64,000 bases of DNA, taken from the NCBI RefSeq assembly GCF_001436095.1, contig NZ_AYYK01000008.1, forward strand, positions 62,295-126,294. The letters are read 5' to 3'. This document shows positions 40,454-49,184 of the stretch, piece after piece (position 1 is the stretch's first letter; every line of letters begins with the position of its first letter). The DNA comes from Lapidilactobacillus dextrinicus DSM 20335 (GTDB taxonomy: Bacteria > Bacillota > Bacilli > Lactobacillales > Lactobacillaceae). The notes under the pieces were generated by a model. That model was given only the letters and a program-made list of their open reading frames with translations, made no database searches and was not told the origin of the DNA. The position numbers were made by a program, and so were the translations under genes.

Positions 40454-41011
40454 TTATTTTTCAAAGCGTTGAATTAAATCAACAAATGTATCCATTGAGC
40501 TCTTCAAGAATTTAAGCGTACCTTCGTTTGTAATCTTTAATTGATCATCAAGCAAATTCGTGACATTACTAATATAAACTTCTGGTTGTTGAACGATTGG
40601 CATATTCAAGAATGTCAAAGATTGACGTAAATGATGATTTGCACCAAAACCGCCAATAGCACCTGGAGAAACGCTTAAAATAATTGCTGGTTTTTTATCC
40701 CAAATACTTTGGCCGTAAGGACGTGATCCGACATCAAGTGCATTTTTAAGAACTGCAGGTACCGAACGATTATATTCTGGAGTTGCAAAAATAACGGCAT
40801 CAACATCTTTCATTTCATCACGAAATCTTTGCCATTCTGTAGGAACTTGATTTTCATCATCAAAATCTTGGTTATATAGTGGAAGATCGCCAATCTCAAT
40901 ATCTTTAACGATATAATCACTTGGTAATAAAGCAGCCGTTTGTTCGGCAACTGCACGAGTAAATGATCCTTTACGTAAACTACCGATTAATAATCCAATT
41001 GTCTTTGTCAT
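40454..41011 (-). CDS. NADPH-dependent FMN reductase / quinone reductase family
   Basis: A 185-aa flavodoxin-fold enzyme with FMN phosphate loop GSLRKGSFTRAV (about 10-21) and the family motif PEYNRSVPAVLKNALDVGSRP (about 77-98). Members reduce flavins, quinones or azo compounds with NADPH, often in oxidative defence. Gene has its own upstream region and shares a terminator with oppA. Exact substrate unknown. Confidence 0.9.
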   Translation of the reverse strand: MTKTIGLLIGSLRKGSFTRAVAEQTAALLPSDYIVKDIEIGDLPLYNQDFDDENQVPTEWQRFRDEMKDVDAVIFATPEYNRSVPAVLKNALDVGSRPYGQSIWDKKPAIILSVSPGAIGGFGANHHLRQSLTFLNMPIVQQPEVYISNVTNLLDDQLKITNEGTLKFLKSSMDTFVDLIQRFEK

Positions 41012-41188
41012 AATAATTGCTCCTTCTTACTATTTATAAGTAAATGTTACCTTGTTAAAAGACAAAAAGCAATAAAATAGTCTTTGTAAATATAATCTAA
41101 TATTAAAAACTAGATGATAATATTTAATTGGTGATTTATTTAGTTTTGTGTATTACAATATAATCAATATGATGTTAGGAGCATAATA

Positions 41189-41854
41189 ATGACAACAAAA
41201 AAAATATTTACACCACCAGAACATCCTTCTAGGCGTTATGAAATTTTAAATGAAATTTTTTCGGCGATTACCCATGGCATTGGCTTTTTATTTGCTATTG
41301 CTGCTTTGGTTCTATTAATTGTTAAAGCAAGCCAAACTCATGATGCATTACGAATTGTTACTTTTACAATTTACGGGTCCTGCATGGCGTTACTATATTT
41401 ATTTTCAACTTTATATCACAGTTTGGTTTTTACAAAAGCACGTCACGTTTTTCAGATTTTTGACCATAGCTCGATATTTATACTGATTGCGGGAACATAT
41501 ACGCCATACACTTTGGTAGCTATTGGTGGTTGGCGCGGATGGACTATTTTTGGGATTATCTGGGCATTGGCTATTGCCGGTATTTTAATGAAGATTCTTT
41601 TTGCCAAGGCTCCTCAAGTTTATGAAACAATTCTTTACGTTTTAATGGGTTGGATGATTATTCTAGCCTCACAACCATTAGCAAAATCGATCGGACAGCG
41701 TGGACTATGGCTACTTATTGGCGGTGGGATTGCCTATACTTTTGGTGCATTACTTTATAGTATGCGTGGTATTAAATATATTCATGTTATTTGGCACGTT
41801 TTTGTAATGATTGGTTCAATTTTAATGTTTTTCTCCGTGTATCTTTATGTCTAA
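41189..41854 (+). CDS. Hemolysin III / PAQR-family membrane protein
   Basis: A 221-aa protein with seven predicted membrane helices. Conserved residues of the HlyIII family are seen in NEIFSAITHGIGF, STLYHSL, FDHSSIFILIAGTYTPY and HVIWHVFVMIGS; the His and Asp residues form a zinc site in PAQR proteins. Most bacterial members are not proven hemolysins and may act on lipids. Promoter -10 TATAAT at 41159-41164; TTAGGAG ribosome binding site. Confidence 0.9.
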   Translation: MTTKKIFTPPEHPSRRYEILNEIFSAITHGIGFLFAIAALVLLIVKASQTHDALRIVTFTIYGSCMALLYLFSTLYHSLVFTKARHVFQIFDHSSIFILIAGTYTPYTLVAIGGWRGWTIFGIIWALAIAGILMKILFAKAPQVYETILYVLMGWMIILASQPLAKSIGQRGLWLLIGGGIAYTFGALLYSMRGIKYIHVIWHVFVMIGSILMFFSVYLYV

Positions 41855-41922
41855 ACGTTTTTCTCAAGATTGCGAAGATGTACAATGTAAGTGGTTTCTA
41901 AATAGGATTCTAGGAGGAAAGT

Positions 41923-42855
41923 ATGGTTAAACGTTTAATAAGTGCGAATACTAGCGATATTTTAGCTATGAATGCTGAAGATTTGAAGGAAAGCATTAAG
42001 GCTAGTGAGGGTCGAGTTGTTCTTAGCGAAAATGTTGTGACGAGTCAACCGTTAGGTGAAGATATTACTAATGCAGAAGTAGCAGCAGCCTTTGGTGCGG
42101 ATTTAATTTTATTGAACAATATGGATGTTATGAATCCTGTAGTTATGGGATTATATGATGGTGAAGAAACGATGGCTACTGCTAAGCCACGTCATGATGG
42201 ACATATTATTAAGGATCTGCAACATTTGGTTGGACGTCCAATTGGTGTTAATTTAGAGCCTATTGATGTTGATGCGGACATGTTAGAAGAACGCTTAGAG
42301 ATTGTAACCGGCAGAACTGCAACGCCTGAAACGCTAGCGGAGGTAGAACGTTTAGGCTACAATTTTGTCGTTTTAACTGGCAATCCGGGAACTGGCGTAA
42401 CAAATGAACAAATCGTTAAAAATATAAAAATTGCTAAGCAAAAGTTCTCAGGATTAGTTATTGCAGGGAAAATGCATGCAGCTGGTGTTAATGAACCATT
42501 AATTAACCCTAGCATTGTTAAAGAATTTATTAATGCTGGTGCAGATGTTATTTTAGTTCCTGCCGTGGGAACAGTCCCAGGGCTAACCGATGATGAACTA
42601 ACAGAGATTGTTAAAATTGCGCATGAAGCTAATGCGTTAGTGATGTCAACAATTGGTACCAGTCAAGAGAGCGGAACTACATCTTATATTGAAAATATTG
42701 CGATTCGCAATAAGATCTGTGGCGTAGATATTCAACATATTGGCGATGCTGGATATGGTGGTATGGCACCAGTTGAAAATGTTTTTACGTTAAGTAAAGC
42801 AATTCGTGGTCAACGGCATACTGTCAGTCGAATGGCACGGTCGATTAATCGCTAA
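41923..42855 (+). CDS. Conserved protein, probable (beta/alpha)8-barrel, function unknown
   Basis: A 310-aa soluble protein starting MVKRLISANTSDILAMNAED. Repeated beta-alpha units such as DLILLNNMDV, PIGVNLEPID, FVVLTGNPGTGVTN, GLVIAGKMHA, DVILVPAVGTVPG and ALVMSTIGTSQE suggest a TIM barrel, with phosphate-binding-like glycine loops. Relatives are common in lactobacilli and clostridia and are sometimes loosely labelled as phosphonomutase- or dehalogenase-like, without proof. AGGAGG ribosome binding site and own terminator. I assign no reaction. Confidence 0.8.
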   Translation: MVKRLISANTSDILAMNAEDLKESIKASEGRVVLSENVVTSQPLGEDITNAEVAAAFGADLILLNNMDVMNPVVMGLYDGEETMATAKPRHDGHIIKDLQHLVGRPIGVNLEPIDVDADMLEERLEIVTGRTATPETLAEVERLGYNFVVLTGNPGTGVTNEQIVKNIKIAKQKFSGLVIAGKMHAAGVNEPLINPSIVKEFINAGADVILVPAVGTVPGLTDDELTEIVKIAHEANALVMSTIGTSQESGTTSYIENIAIRNKICGVDIQHIGDAGYGGMAPVENVFTLSKAIRGQRHTVSRMARSINR

Positions 42856-42865
42856 GTTAAATAAT

Positions 42866-42897
42866 AAAGTGGAAGACAATAATGTCTTCCACTTTTT
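42866..42897 (+). terminator. Terminator after the barrel-like gene
   Basis: Thirteen-base stem AAAGTGGAAGACA / TGTCTTCCACTTT (42866-42895) followed by T. Confidence 0.9.
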
Positions 42898-42908
42898 ATA
42901 TACTGCAA

Positions 42909-42936
42909 TAAAAAGAACCCATCGTTGGATGAGTTC
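42909..42936 (-). terminator. Terminator of the 74-aa minus-strand gene
   Basis: GAACCCATC (42915-42923) / GATGAGTTC (42928-42936), with one G-U on the minus-strand RNA, then a T run on that strand. Confidence 0.75.
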
Positions 42937-42947
42937 ATCATTAATGA

Positions 42948-43172
42948 TTAGTTTTTTAAATTCTTTTCGACCCAGTCACGAACTTGGTCATCTGTGTAAT
43001 TTAGAAATGGCTTCATGGCTTCTTCAGTCTTGATTGTGTCATGAGCATTAGCTTCCATAATGTGATTCCAAATTGCATCACGTACGATGTTTTTATCGTT
43101 GCTCCAGTCGAATGCTTCATTCATCCGTAAATTCAAAATATCAGGTTCAGTTTGAATACTTTTATCAGCCAT
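42948..43172 (-). CDS. Small acidic protein of unknown function
   Basis: A 74-aa soluble, mostly helical protein (MADKSIQTEPDILNLRMNEA ... FLNYTDDQVRDWVEKNLKN). ATG 43172 is preferred because GGAGG lies 8 nt upstream; an ATG at 43187 overlaps that site. It is divergent from the metal ATPase gene. No metal motif, signal peptide or known domain is visible. I do not recognise it. Confidence 0.65.
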   Translation of the reverse strand: MADKSIQTEPDILNLRMNEAFDWSNDKNIVRDAIWNHIMEANAHDTIKTEEAMKPFLNYTDDQVRDWVEKNLKN

Positions 43173-43277
43173 AATACTTACCTCCATTAATTATTTACAA
43201 GTTCATTATAGATCTGTTATTAAAAAGTGGTGTAAAAAACGCACTATTTATTGAACTAGCGATAAAAATTAAAAAAC

Positions 43278-43319
43278 TTGATCTACGTCAATTAATTAAT
43301 TGCACCAGACAGCTAGAAT
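43278..43319 (+). promoter_or_regulatory. FNR/Flp-type box and promoter of the metal ATPase gene
   Basis: TTGAT-ctac-GTCAA (43278-43291) matches the FNR consensus TTGAT-N4-ATCAA at nine of ten bases. TAGAAT (43314-43319) fits a -10 box. The box centre (43284.5) would be at -41.5 if transcription starts near 43326, which is the classic position for activation by CRP/FNR proteins. Confidence 0.7.
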
Positions 43320-43351
43320 TAAAAACATCAAGTCAGAAGGAGTTGGCGTAG

Positions 43352-45226
43352 ATGAAAGTTCAATTATTTATCCAAAAACATACGAACCATATTACTTGGT
43401 TAGTAGCTGGTTTAATTATTCTGGGGTATTTAAGTAAATATTTCCTGGGAAATATTTTGATTTATCAAGTTAGTTTAGCCGTTGCTTCGATTATTGCTGT
43501 TGTTCCTATTGCGATTCATGCTTATCAGGCATTAATGGCTAAAGTTGTAAGTATAGAATTACTAGTAACAATTGCAGTAATAGGTGCCTTCATTATTGGT
43601 GAATATAATGAATCAGCGATTGTGACCTTTTTGTTTTTGTTTGGGAATTTTCTGGAACAAAAAACTTTATCAAAAACACGGGCTTCAATTAAATCATTAA
43701 CAGAAATGACGCCAACCACAGCAGAAGTTGTTAGGAATGATGGTAGCACGGAAGAAATTGAAGTTGATGATGTTGAAGTTGGCGATATTGTTTTAGTAAA
43801 AACTGGTGCTGCTATTCCCGTTGATGGGGTTGTAGTTGAGGGTAATGGCTATGCCAATGAGGCAGCTATAACGGGAGAGTCGCGCGCGGTCAATAAAGCG
43901 GTAACTAGTTCAGTTTATTCTGGCACAATTTTAAGTGATGGATTTTTAAAAGTTAAAGCTACTAAGGTTGGTGATGACACAACTTTTGCTAAAATCGTTG
44001 AATTAGTAGAGGATGCACAAGATACTAAATCACATGCCGAAAAATTCATTGATCGCTTTGCCCAATATTACACACCAGCGGTATTAATCATTGCACTATT
44101 AACTTATCTCTTTTCTCATGATTTTAAATTAGCAATTACGGTACTGGTATTGGGTTGCCCAGGTGCTTTAGTAATTGGTGCACCGGTTTCTAATGTGGCT
44201 GGAATTGGTAACGGAGCCAAGAAAGGTATTTTAATTAAAGGTGGCGAAGTGATAGATTCTTTTGCCAAAATTGATACCTTTGTCTTTGATAAAACTGGTA
44301 CCTTAACTCAAGGCACGACGACGGTTTCTAATCGTATTTATTATGATGATCATTCTAAAACCGCCTTAGCTTTTGCAGCTAAAGTAGAAAGTCTATCTGA
44401 TCATCCATTAGGTCGTGCTATTCAACAATACGCAACAGCGCAACATGTTGAATATCAATCATTGAAAATTAATAACAATACGACTATTAAGGGACAAGGT
44501 ATTGTTGCTGAAGTTGCTGATCAACAAGTTATTGTCGGCAATCTTAAATTAATGTTAGTAAAACATATTGTATTAACACCCAAACAACAAGTTGATTTGC
44601 AACAGCTGCAAGAACAAGGCAGTTCTGTGGTTATTGTTGCAATTGCTGGAACTATAACGGCAATTTTTGGCATATCTGATGAAGTTCGTTCTGAAGCAGC
44701 CACTGCTTTAAAAGCATTGAGAAAATCAGGTGCTAAGCATTTGGTTATGTTGACAGGTGATAATCAAGTAACAGCCAATTATGTAGCTGGTCAGTTAGGA
44801 ATTGATGAAGTTCATGCAGAATTAATGCCTGATCAAAAAGTAGAATTCGTCAAAGAGTTTCAAGCTGCCGGAAGAAAGGTAGCCTTTGTTGGAGATGGTA
44901 TTAATGATAGTCCATCTCTAGCAACGGCCGATATTGGTATTGCCATGGGAAGTGGTACAGACGTTGCCATCGAAACATCTGACGTCGTTTTAATGAAGTC
45001 AAGTTTCAGTGCTTTAGTTCATGCCTACCGTCTAGCTAAAAAAACAGTTTTGAATACAAAAGAGAATATTACTATTGCCATTTCTGTTGTTATTTTCTTG
45101 TTGCTGGGGTTAATTGCCGGATTTATTTATATGGCAAGCGGGATGTTCGTACATGAAGCAAGTATTTTAGTTGTTATTTTTAATGCGATGCGCTTGATTA
45201 ACTATGGTAAAAAGACGAGCGATTAA
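43352..45226 (+). CDS. Heavy-metal-translocating P-type ATPase (P1B)
   Basis: A metal export ATPase of 624 aa in the membrane. Motifs: TGES (174-177), the metal-site motif CPG (269-271, in LGCPGALVIG), phosphorylation site DKTGTLTQG (D313), and GDGINDSPSLATADIGIAMGSG. The usual N-terminal CxxC domain is missing; instead a separate HMA protein is encoded downstream. CPG in place of CPC makes the metal hard to predict (zinc, cadmium, iron or heme-linked roles are possible). AAGGAG ribosome binding site. The gene and the HMA/Dps pair both carry FNR-type boxes, so it probably responds to oxygen or redox state. Confidence 0.92.
   Translation: MKVQLFIQKHTNHITWLVAGLIILGYLSKYFLGNILIYQVSLAVASIIAVVPIAIHAYQALMAKVVSIELLVTIAVIGAFIIGEYNESAIVTFLFLFGNFLEQKTLSKTRASIKSLTEMTPTTAEVVRNDGSTEEIEVDDVEVGDIVLVKTGAAIPVDGVVVEGNGYANEAAITGESRAVNKAVTSSVYSGTILSDGFLKVKATKVGDDTTFAKIVELVEDAQDTKSHAEKFIDRFAQYYTPAVLIIALLTYLFSHDFKLAITVLVLGCPGALVIGAPVSNVAGIGNGAKKGILIKGGEVIDSFAKIDTFVFDKTGTLTQGTTTVSNRIYYDDHSKTALAFAAKVESLSDHPLGRAIQQYATAQHVEYQSLKINNNTTIKGQGIVAEVADQQVIVGNLKLMLVKHIVLTPKQQVDLQQLQEQGSSVVIVAIAGTITAIFGISDEVRSEAATALKALRKSGAKHLVMLTGDNQVTANYVAGQLGIDEVHAELMPDQKVEFVKEFQAAGRKVAFVGDGINDSPSLATADIGIAMGSGTDVAIETSDVVLMKSSFSALVHAYRLAKKTVLNTKENITIAISVVIFLLLGLIAGFIYMASGMFVHEASILVVIFNAMRLINYGKKTSD
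43439..43454. promoter_or_regulatory. Noc-binding-type palindrome inside the metal ATPase gene
   Basis: TATTTCCTGGGAAATA matches the Noc sequence except for one central base, with 10-bp arms (43436-43457). It lies in codons for KYFLGNIL near the N-terminus, about 28 kb from dnaA. Confidence 0.6.
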
Positions 45227-45265
45227 ATTTTAGAATATAAAAATAAGTCAATATTTTTAGAAAAC

Positions 45266-45307
45266 TTGATTTAGATCAATTATTTTAAAAATCAAGATAA
45301 GTAAAAT
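45266..45307 (+). promoter_or_regulatory. FNR/Flp-type box and promoter of the HMA-Dps genes
   Basis: TTGAT-ttag-ATCAA (45266-45279) is a perfect FNR consensus. TAAAAT (45302-45307) fits the -10 box. The box centre (45272.5) is again 41.5 bases before the predicted start (about 45314). Confidence 0.75.
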
Positions 45308-45339
45308 AAGGTTATCAAATTGAAAAGAGGTTGTTAGTG

Positions 45340-45570
45340 ATGAATAAAAAAGTAATTCTACAATTAGACGCTCTAACTTGCCCATCTTGCTTAACTAAAA
45401 TTGAAACGGCTGTTAAAGCTGAACCTGGTGTTGGTGAGGTTAAAGTTCTTTTTAATGCCGGCAAGGTAAAAGCTGAAATTGACGATACACAAACGAATGC
45501 AGACAAACTAAGCGATGTGGTAACAAAACTTGGTTATGAAGTTGAAAAAATTAAAGTAAAAGATTTGTAA
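45340..45570 (+). CDS. Heavy-metal-associated (HMA) domain protein
   Basis: A 76-aa single-domain metallochaperone with the CxxC metal site C14-P-S-C17 in LDALTCPSCLTKIE, and a ferredoxin-like fold. It may hand metal to the P-type ATPase encoded upstream, which lacks its own HMA domain. ATG 45340 is chosen, with AAGAGG 9 nt upstream; the in-frame TTG at 45331 abuts that site. It has its own FNR-type promoter and is followed by the Dps-like gene after 24 bases. Confidence 0.88.
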   Translation: MNKKVILQLDALTCPSCLTKIETAVKAEPGVGEVKVLFNAGKVKAEIDDTQTNADKLSDVVTKLGYEVEKIKVKDL

Positions 45571-45594
45571 AGAATAGTTTTTGGAGGTCATAAA

Positions 45595-46149
45595 ATGAAA
45601 TTAACAGCAGAAATCGAAGCCAAGTATCAGGCAGAGCTTAAACAAGCAGATATTGATCATCATAAGCCAACAGCTGGTGCAATGTGCGGTCATATTGTGG
45701 CGAATCTATGGTACTTTGATGTTAAGTTACATCAAGCGTTATGGTATCTTAAAGGATCGGGAACGATTGAATTGCAGCATTTTTATCAAGAATTAATTGC
45801 TGAAAATCGTCAACAACTTGACGAATTAGGTGCAATTCTATTAGATGAGAATGAATTACCACCAGCAACAGTAGCCGAATATACACAATATACTAAAATT
45901 AGTGAAGAGCCTCGGTTAAAGTATCAGTCGGTAACTGCTATTTTGGATGAGACAGCTCACGATTTTACAACGGCTGATATGTTTATTGATCGTGCGATTA
46001 TTTTAGCTCAACGGGAGCAGCGACCAGTACTAGCTAATTATTTAACGCAATTAAGAGGCTACAACAATCGTAAAACTCGTTTATTGCAAGCACAACTTGG
46101 TAAAACAGCCTGGGAAGATTTAGTTGAAGTTGATGATGATGAAGACTAA
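45595..46149 (+). CDS. Dps/ferritin-like protein
   Basis: A 184-aa four-helix ferritin-like protein. The region NLWYFDVKLHQALWYLKGSG ... QHFYQELIAENRQQLDELGAILL resembles Dps, with the ferroxidase-type His in the first helix and acidic residues in the second. It is more divergent than typical Dps and has a D/E-rich tail (EVDDDED). It probably stores or oxidises iron and protects DNA from peroxide. Co-transcribed with the HMA gene under an FNR-type box; AGGAGG-like GGAGG ribosome binding site; terminator at 46157-46195. Confidence 0.8.
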   Translation: MKLTAEIEAKYQAELKQADIDHHKPTAGAMCGHIVANLWYFDVKLHQALWYLKGSGTIELQHFYQELIAENRQQLDELGAILLDENELPPATVAEYTQYTKISEEPRLKYQSVTAILDETAHDFTTADMFIDRAIILAQREQRPVLANYLTQLRGYNNRKTRLLQAQLGKTAWEDLVEVDDDED

Positions 46150-46156
46150 ATAACTT

Positions 46157-46195
46157 AAACAACCTTTGAAATTAAAACTTTCAAAGGTTGTTTTT
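46157..46195 (+). terminator. Terminator after the Dps-like gene
   Basis: Stem AAACAACCTTTGAAA / TTTCAAAGGTTGTTT (46157-46193) with T run. Confidence 0.92.
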
Positions 46196-46415
46196 GTATA
46201 TTTTGTTTTATCATAACGTCGTTTTTAAATGAATAGTTATCGGATTTTTATTGAATATTTATTAATTTAAACCGAATCTTAATCCAACATGATTAAAATC
46301 GTGATAAAAAATATTTTCAATAATGAATGAAAATATGCAATTAAAGGGTTGCTTTTCTACTATAAGTCGCGATACGCTATAATTTATAAGATTTTTTAAG
46401 GGAGAGTGTGACAGA

Positions 46416-47588
46416 TTGCAACGAGATCCAATTAAGCTTAAATGGCTCTTTTTAGGGTCGTTAATTACGAACACCGGCATTAGCTTTATTTGGCCATTGA
46501 CTACGATCTATATGCATGAGTACTTACATGAATCATTAACTGTAGCGGGCATTGTTTTATTAATTAACTCTGTGTTTACGATAATTGGTAATTATCTAGG
46601 TGGCTGGTTATTTGATCATTGGAAACCTTATCCAACAATTTTGATCGGTATTTTTACAGCTACGATCTCAGCCGGGTTATTGATTTTTTGGCATGGCTGG
46701 CCAACATATGCGATTTTATTAATTGTCTTAGGATTAGGCAATGGTATGGTGGCAACTTGCATTAACTCGATTGCGACGTTAATTCGAAGTAAACAACCAA
46801 GTTATGTTTTTAATGTTTTATATTTTACGAGTAACTTAGGATTAGTATTTGGTTCATTGATTGTTGGTTATGTTTTACCATTAGGAATTGAATATATTTT
46901 TACGATTGCATTCGGGATGTTTATTGTTTTCTTCATTATGGCTTTTCTAACTTTTCGGGGCTTGGATAAGTCTAAGCAAAATGTTCGTAAAGGGAAAGTA
47001 TTAGCAGACGATAACACCCAAACCCGAGAAAAATTACCGATTTCCTTATTGTTACTGACTTTATTTGTGGCTTGGATTGCTTATGAACAATGGCAAAGTA
47101 ATATTTCAGCTTATATGTTGCATTTAGGTATGAATGTTAAACTTTACAGTCATCTATGGACTGTGAACGCAGCGTTAATTGTATTAGTTCAGCCATTCTT
47201 GACACATTTTGATGACTATCTTTTACAGCATTTACGCGGAAGACTATATATAGGGTTTGCATTTTTCTGTAGCTCGTTTTTAATTTTAATTTTTGCTCGT
47301 CAATTTATTTGGTTTGTTTTAGGAATGACGGTTCTGACAATTGGCGAAATTATCGCCTTTCCAGCCGTTTCAACTTTCGTTAATGAGCGCGCTTCTTTTA
47401 AAGAAAAAGGGCGTTATCAGGCCATGGTTACCATTGCGGCGTCAGCAGGGCGAGCAGTTGGTCCATTAATTGGTGCATTAATTATTGAATCATTTTCATA
47501 CCCTATCTTATTTATCTTCTGCTCAGTCTTAATTGCTATATTCACATTGTTCTTTGTTGGTTCTGGTTTTAAGAAAGCACAACGTTAG
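46416..47588 (+). CDS. MFS transporter (multidrug-type)
   Basis: A 390-aa membrane protein with about 12 hydrophobic segments and the MFS loop motif GGWLFDHWKPYP (about 61-72). The overall pattern, with GRAVGPLIGALI in the second half, is that of drug:H+ antiporters, but the substrate is unknown. The start is TTG 46416 with GGGAG upstream and a TATAAT at 46378-46383; no ATG fits. It stands alone between the Dps gene and efp. Confidence 0.85.
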   Translation: MQRDPIKLKWLFLGSLITNTGISFIWPLTTIYMHEYLHESLTVAGIVLLINSVFTIIGNYLGGWLFDHWKPYPTILIGIFTATISAGLLIFWHGWPTYAILLIVLGLGNGMVATCINSIATLIRSKQPSYVFNVLYFTSNLGLVFGSLIVGYVLPLGIEYIFTIAFGMFIVFFIMAFLTFRGLDKSKQNVRKGKVLADDNTQTREKLPISLLLLTLFVAWIAYEQWQSNISAYMLHLGMNVKLYSHLWTVNAALIVLVQPFLTHFDDYLLQHLRGRLYIGFAFFCSSFLILIFARQFIWFVLGMTVLTIGEIIAFPAVSTFVNERASFKEKGRYQAMVTIAASAGRAVGPLIGALIIESFSYPILFIFCSVLIAIFTLFFVGSGFKKAQR

Positions 47589-47697
47589 CGGTGTATTGCA
47601 AATGTTGATTTTATTCAATTATGGTGAGTAATAGGCGCTGATTGTATTGTATGTTACAATGGCAAGTGACAGCGTCAAATATTCAGTAGTTATCGTT

Positions 47698-47719
47698 TTT
47701 TATCGTTATAACGATAAAA
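47698..47719. promoter_or_regulatory. Perfect 22-bp palindrome in the efp leader
   Basis: Arms TTTTATCGTTA and TAACGATAAAA meet without a spacer. Another TTATCGTT copy precedes it at about 47689, making a short repeat cluster 54-85 bases before efp. There is no T run, so it looks like a protein-binding site and not a terminator. Confidence 0.5.
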
Positions 47720-47773
47720 GAGTACCGAGTGTTTGTGACGCGTATAAATTGAGATATAAAAGGAGCGGTATTT

Positions 47774-48334
47774 TTGGAAGCAATTGGATTAAAAGCAGGC
47801 ATGACTTTTATTAAAGACGGTAAATTGATTAAGGTTATTGAAAGTAATCATCATAAGCCTGGTAAAGGTAATACAGTGATGCAGATGAAGTTATATGATG
47901 TTCGTGCAGGTTCAACTGTACAAACAACGATGCGCCCAAGTGAAAAGATTGAATTGGCTATTATTGACTTGAAACAAGCTCAATATCTTTATACTCAAGA
48001 TGAAATGGCTTATTTTATGGATCTTGATACTTATGATCAATACGAAATCCCAACAAACAGTATCGAACAAGAATTGAAGTTCTTATTACCTAATACAGAT
48101 GTTCAAATTCAATTCTATGGTACTGAGGTAATTGGTGTTATGTTACCAAGTACAGTTGAATTGACAGTTAGTGAGACTCAACCATCAATTAAGGGTGGTT
48201 CTGTTACTGGTGGCGGTAAACCAGCTACAATGGAAACTGGTTTAGTTGTTAGTGTTCCTGACTTCATTCAAGCCGGTGAAAAACTTATTATCAACACATC
48301 AAACGGCGAATATAAAGGTCGCGCTTCTAACTAA
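47774..48334 (+). CDS. efp: Translation elongation factor P
   Basis: EF-P relieves ribosome stalling at proline runs. The 186-aa product has the KOW-like N-domain with the tip lysine K31 in NHHKPGKGN, and two OB domains ending [25 protein letters not shown]. The start is TTG 47774 with AGGAG about 10 nt upstream. Lactobacilli often have two efp copies; this one is somewhat divergent at the N-terminus ([12 protein letters not shown]). A palindrome lies in its leader. Confidence 0.93.
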   Translation: MEAIGLKAGMTFIKDGKLIKVIESNHHKPGKGNTVMQMKLYDVRAGSTVQTTMRPSEKIELAIIDLKQAQYLYTQDEMAYFMDLDTYDQYEIPTNSIEQELKFLLPNTDVQIQFYGTEVIGVMLPSTVELTVSETQPSIKGGSVTGGGKPATMETGLVVSVPDFIQAGEKLIINTSNGEYKGRASN

Positions 48335-48341
48335 TGTTAGT

Positions 48342-48377
48342 AAAAAAGCTTGAGATTATTAATCCCAAGCTTTTTTT
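48342..48377. terminator. Bidirectional terminator between efp and lepB
   Basis: AAAAAAGCTTG (48342-48352) pairs with CAAGCTTTTTT (48366-48376), with an inner GATT/AATC pairing. It serves both converging genes. Confidence 0.88.
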
Positions 48378-48388
48378 GTATCGTTGAT

Positions 48389-48958
48389 TTAGTTTGTATA
48401 AATTTGAATTTTATTAAGTGGCCAATAACGTAAACGAACGATACCCTTAATGGCTGATTTCTTAATAAAACCAATACGCCGGCTATCTTTAGAAACAGGC
48501 CGATTGTCACCCATAACAAAATAACTATTAGCTGGAACTTTAGCGACACCTAATCTTGATTTAAGTGAAAAATCCTCAGTAAAGTTCTGACCAGTTTGAT
48601 ATTTTGATAAGTAAGGTTCATCAGTCTTTTGACCATTAACATATAATGTGTCGTTTTTAGCCTCTATGGTGTCCCCTGGTAGGCCAATAACACGTTTGAT
48701 ATATAATGTCTCAGGTTCATCTGGAGCGTCTAAGACAACGACAGAACCGCGTTTAACTTTACCTAATCGATAAGTAATCAACCGATCGCCATCATTAAAG
48801 GATGTTTCCATCGAAGGACCTGAAACAACATCCTTAGCAAGTACATAGTGAAAAATTAATTGAACACCAGCAAATAAAAGAATTGCTAAAATCATCATTT
48901 CAATTAGCCATTTGCCAAAGCTGGTCTCATCTTTTGGTTGTGTTTGCTGTTTCTTCAT
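48389..48958 (-). CDS. lepB: Signal peptidase I
   Basis: Signal peptidase I removes signal peptides from secreted proteins. The 189-aa product has one N-terminal membrane anchor (about 17-40), the catalytic serine S49 in GPSMETS, lysine K88 in YIKRVIGLPGD, and the late GDNRPVSKDSRRIG box. This is the short Gram-positive type. It may act on the Apf-like protein encoded at 51462-52268. Confidence 0.96.
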   Translation of the reverse strand: MKKQQTQPKDETSFGKWLIEMMILAILLFAGVQLIFHYVLAKDVVSGPSMETSFNDGDRLITYRLGKVKRGSVVVLDAPDEPETLYIKRVIGLPGDTIEAKNDTLYVNGQKTDEPYLSKYQTGQNFTEDFSLKSRLGVAKVPANSYFVMGDNRPVSKDSRRIGFIKKSAIKGIVRLRYWPLNKIQIYTN

Positions 48959-49098
48959 TATTTAACCTCGAAGTTATTCTTAATACAATAATTGTCCGTT
49001 TTTGTTTGAGAAAAAGCAATGATTAAGAATTATCTTTCCAAAATAGTAATATTTAGTACATAGCTAAGAGATAATTCAGCCAGAAGAGTGATTTTTTA

Positions 49099-49127
49099 TG
49101 GTCAGAGTCACTGCTTTCAACTATAAT
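49099..49127 (+). promoter_or_regulatory. Promoter of prs
   Basis: TGGTCA (49099-49104), a 17-base spacer, TATAAT (49122-49127), about 58 bases before ATG. Confidence 0.6.
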
Positions 49128-49184
49128 GGGGTTAATTACTATAGTTTTGAGTAAATTAAATTGATGGAATTTTTGGAGGAACAA

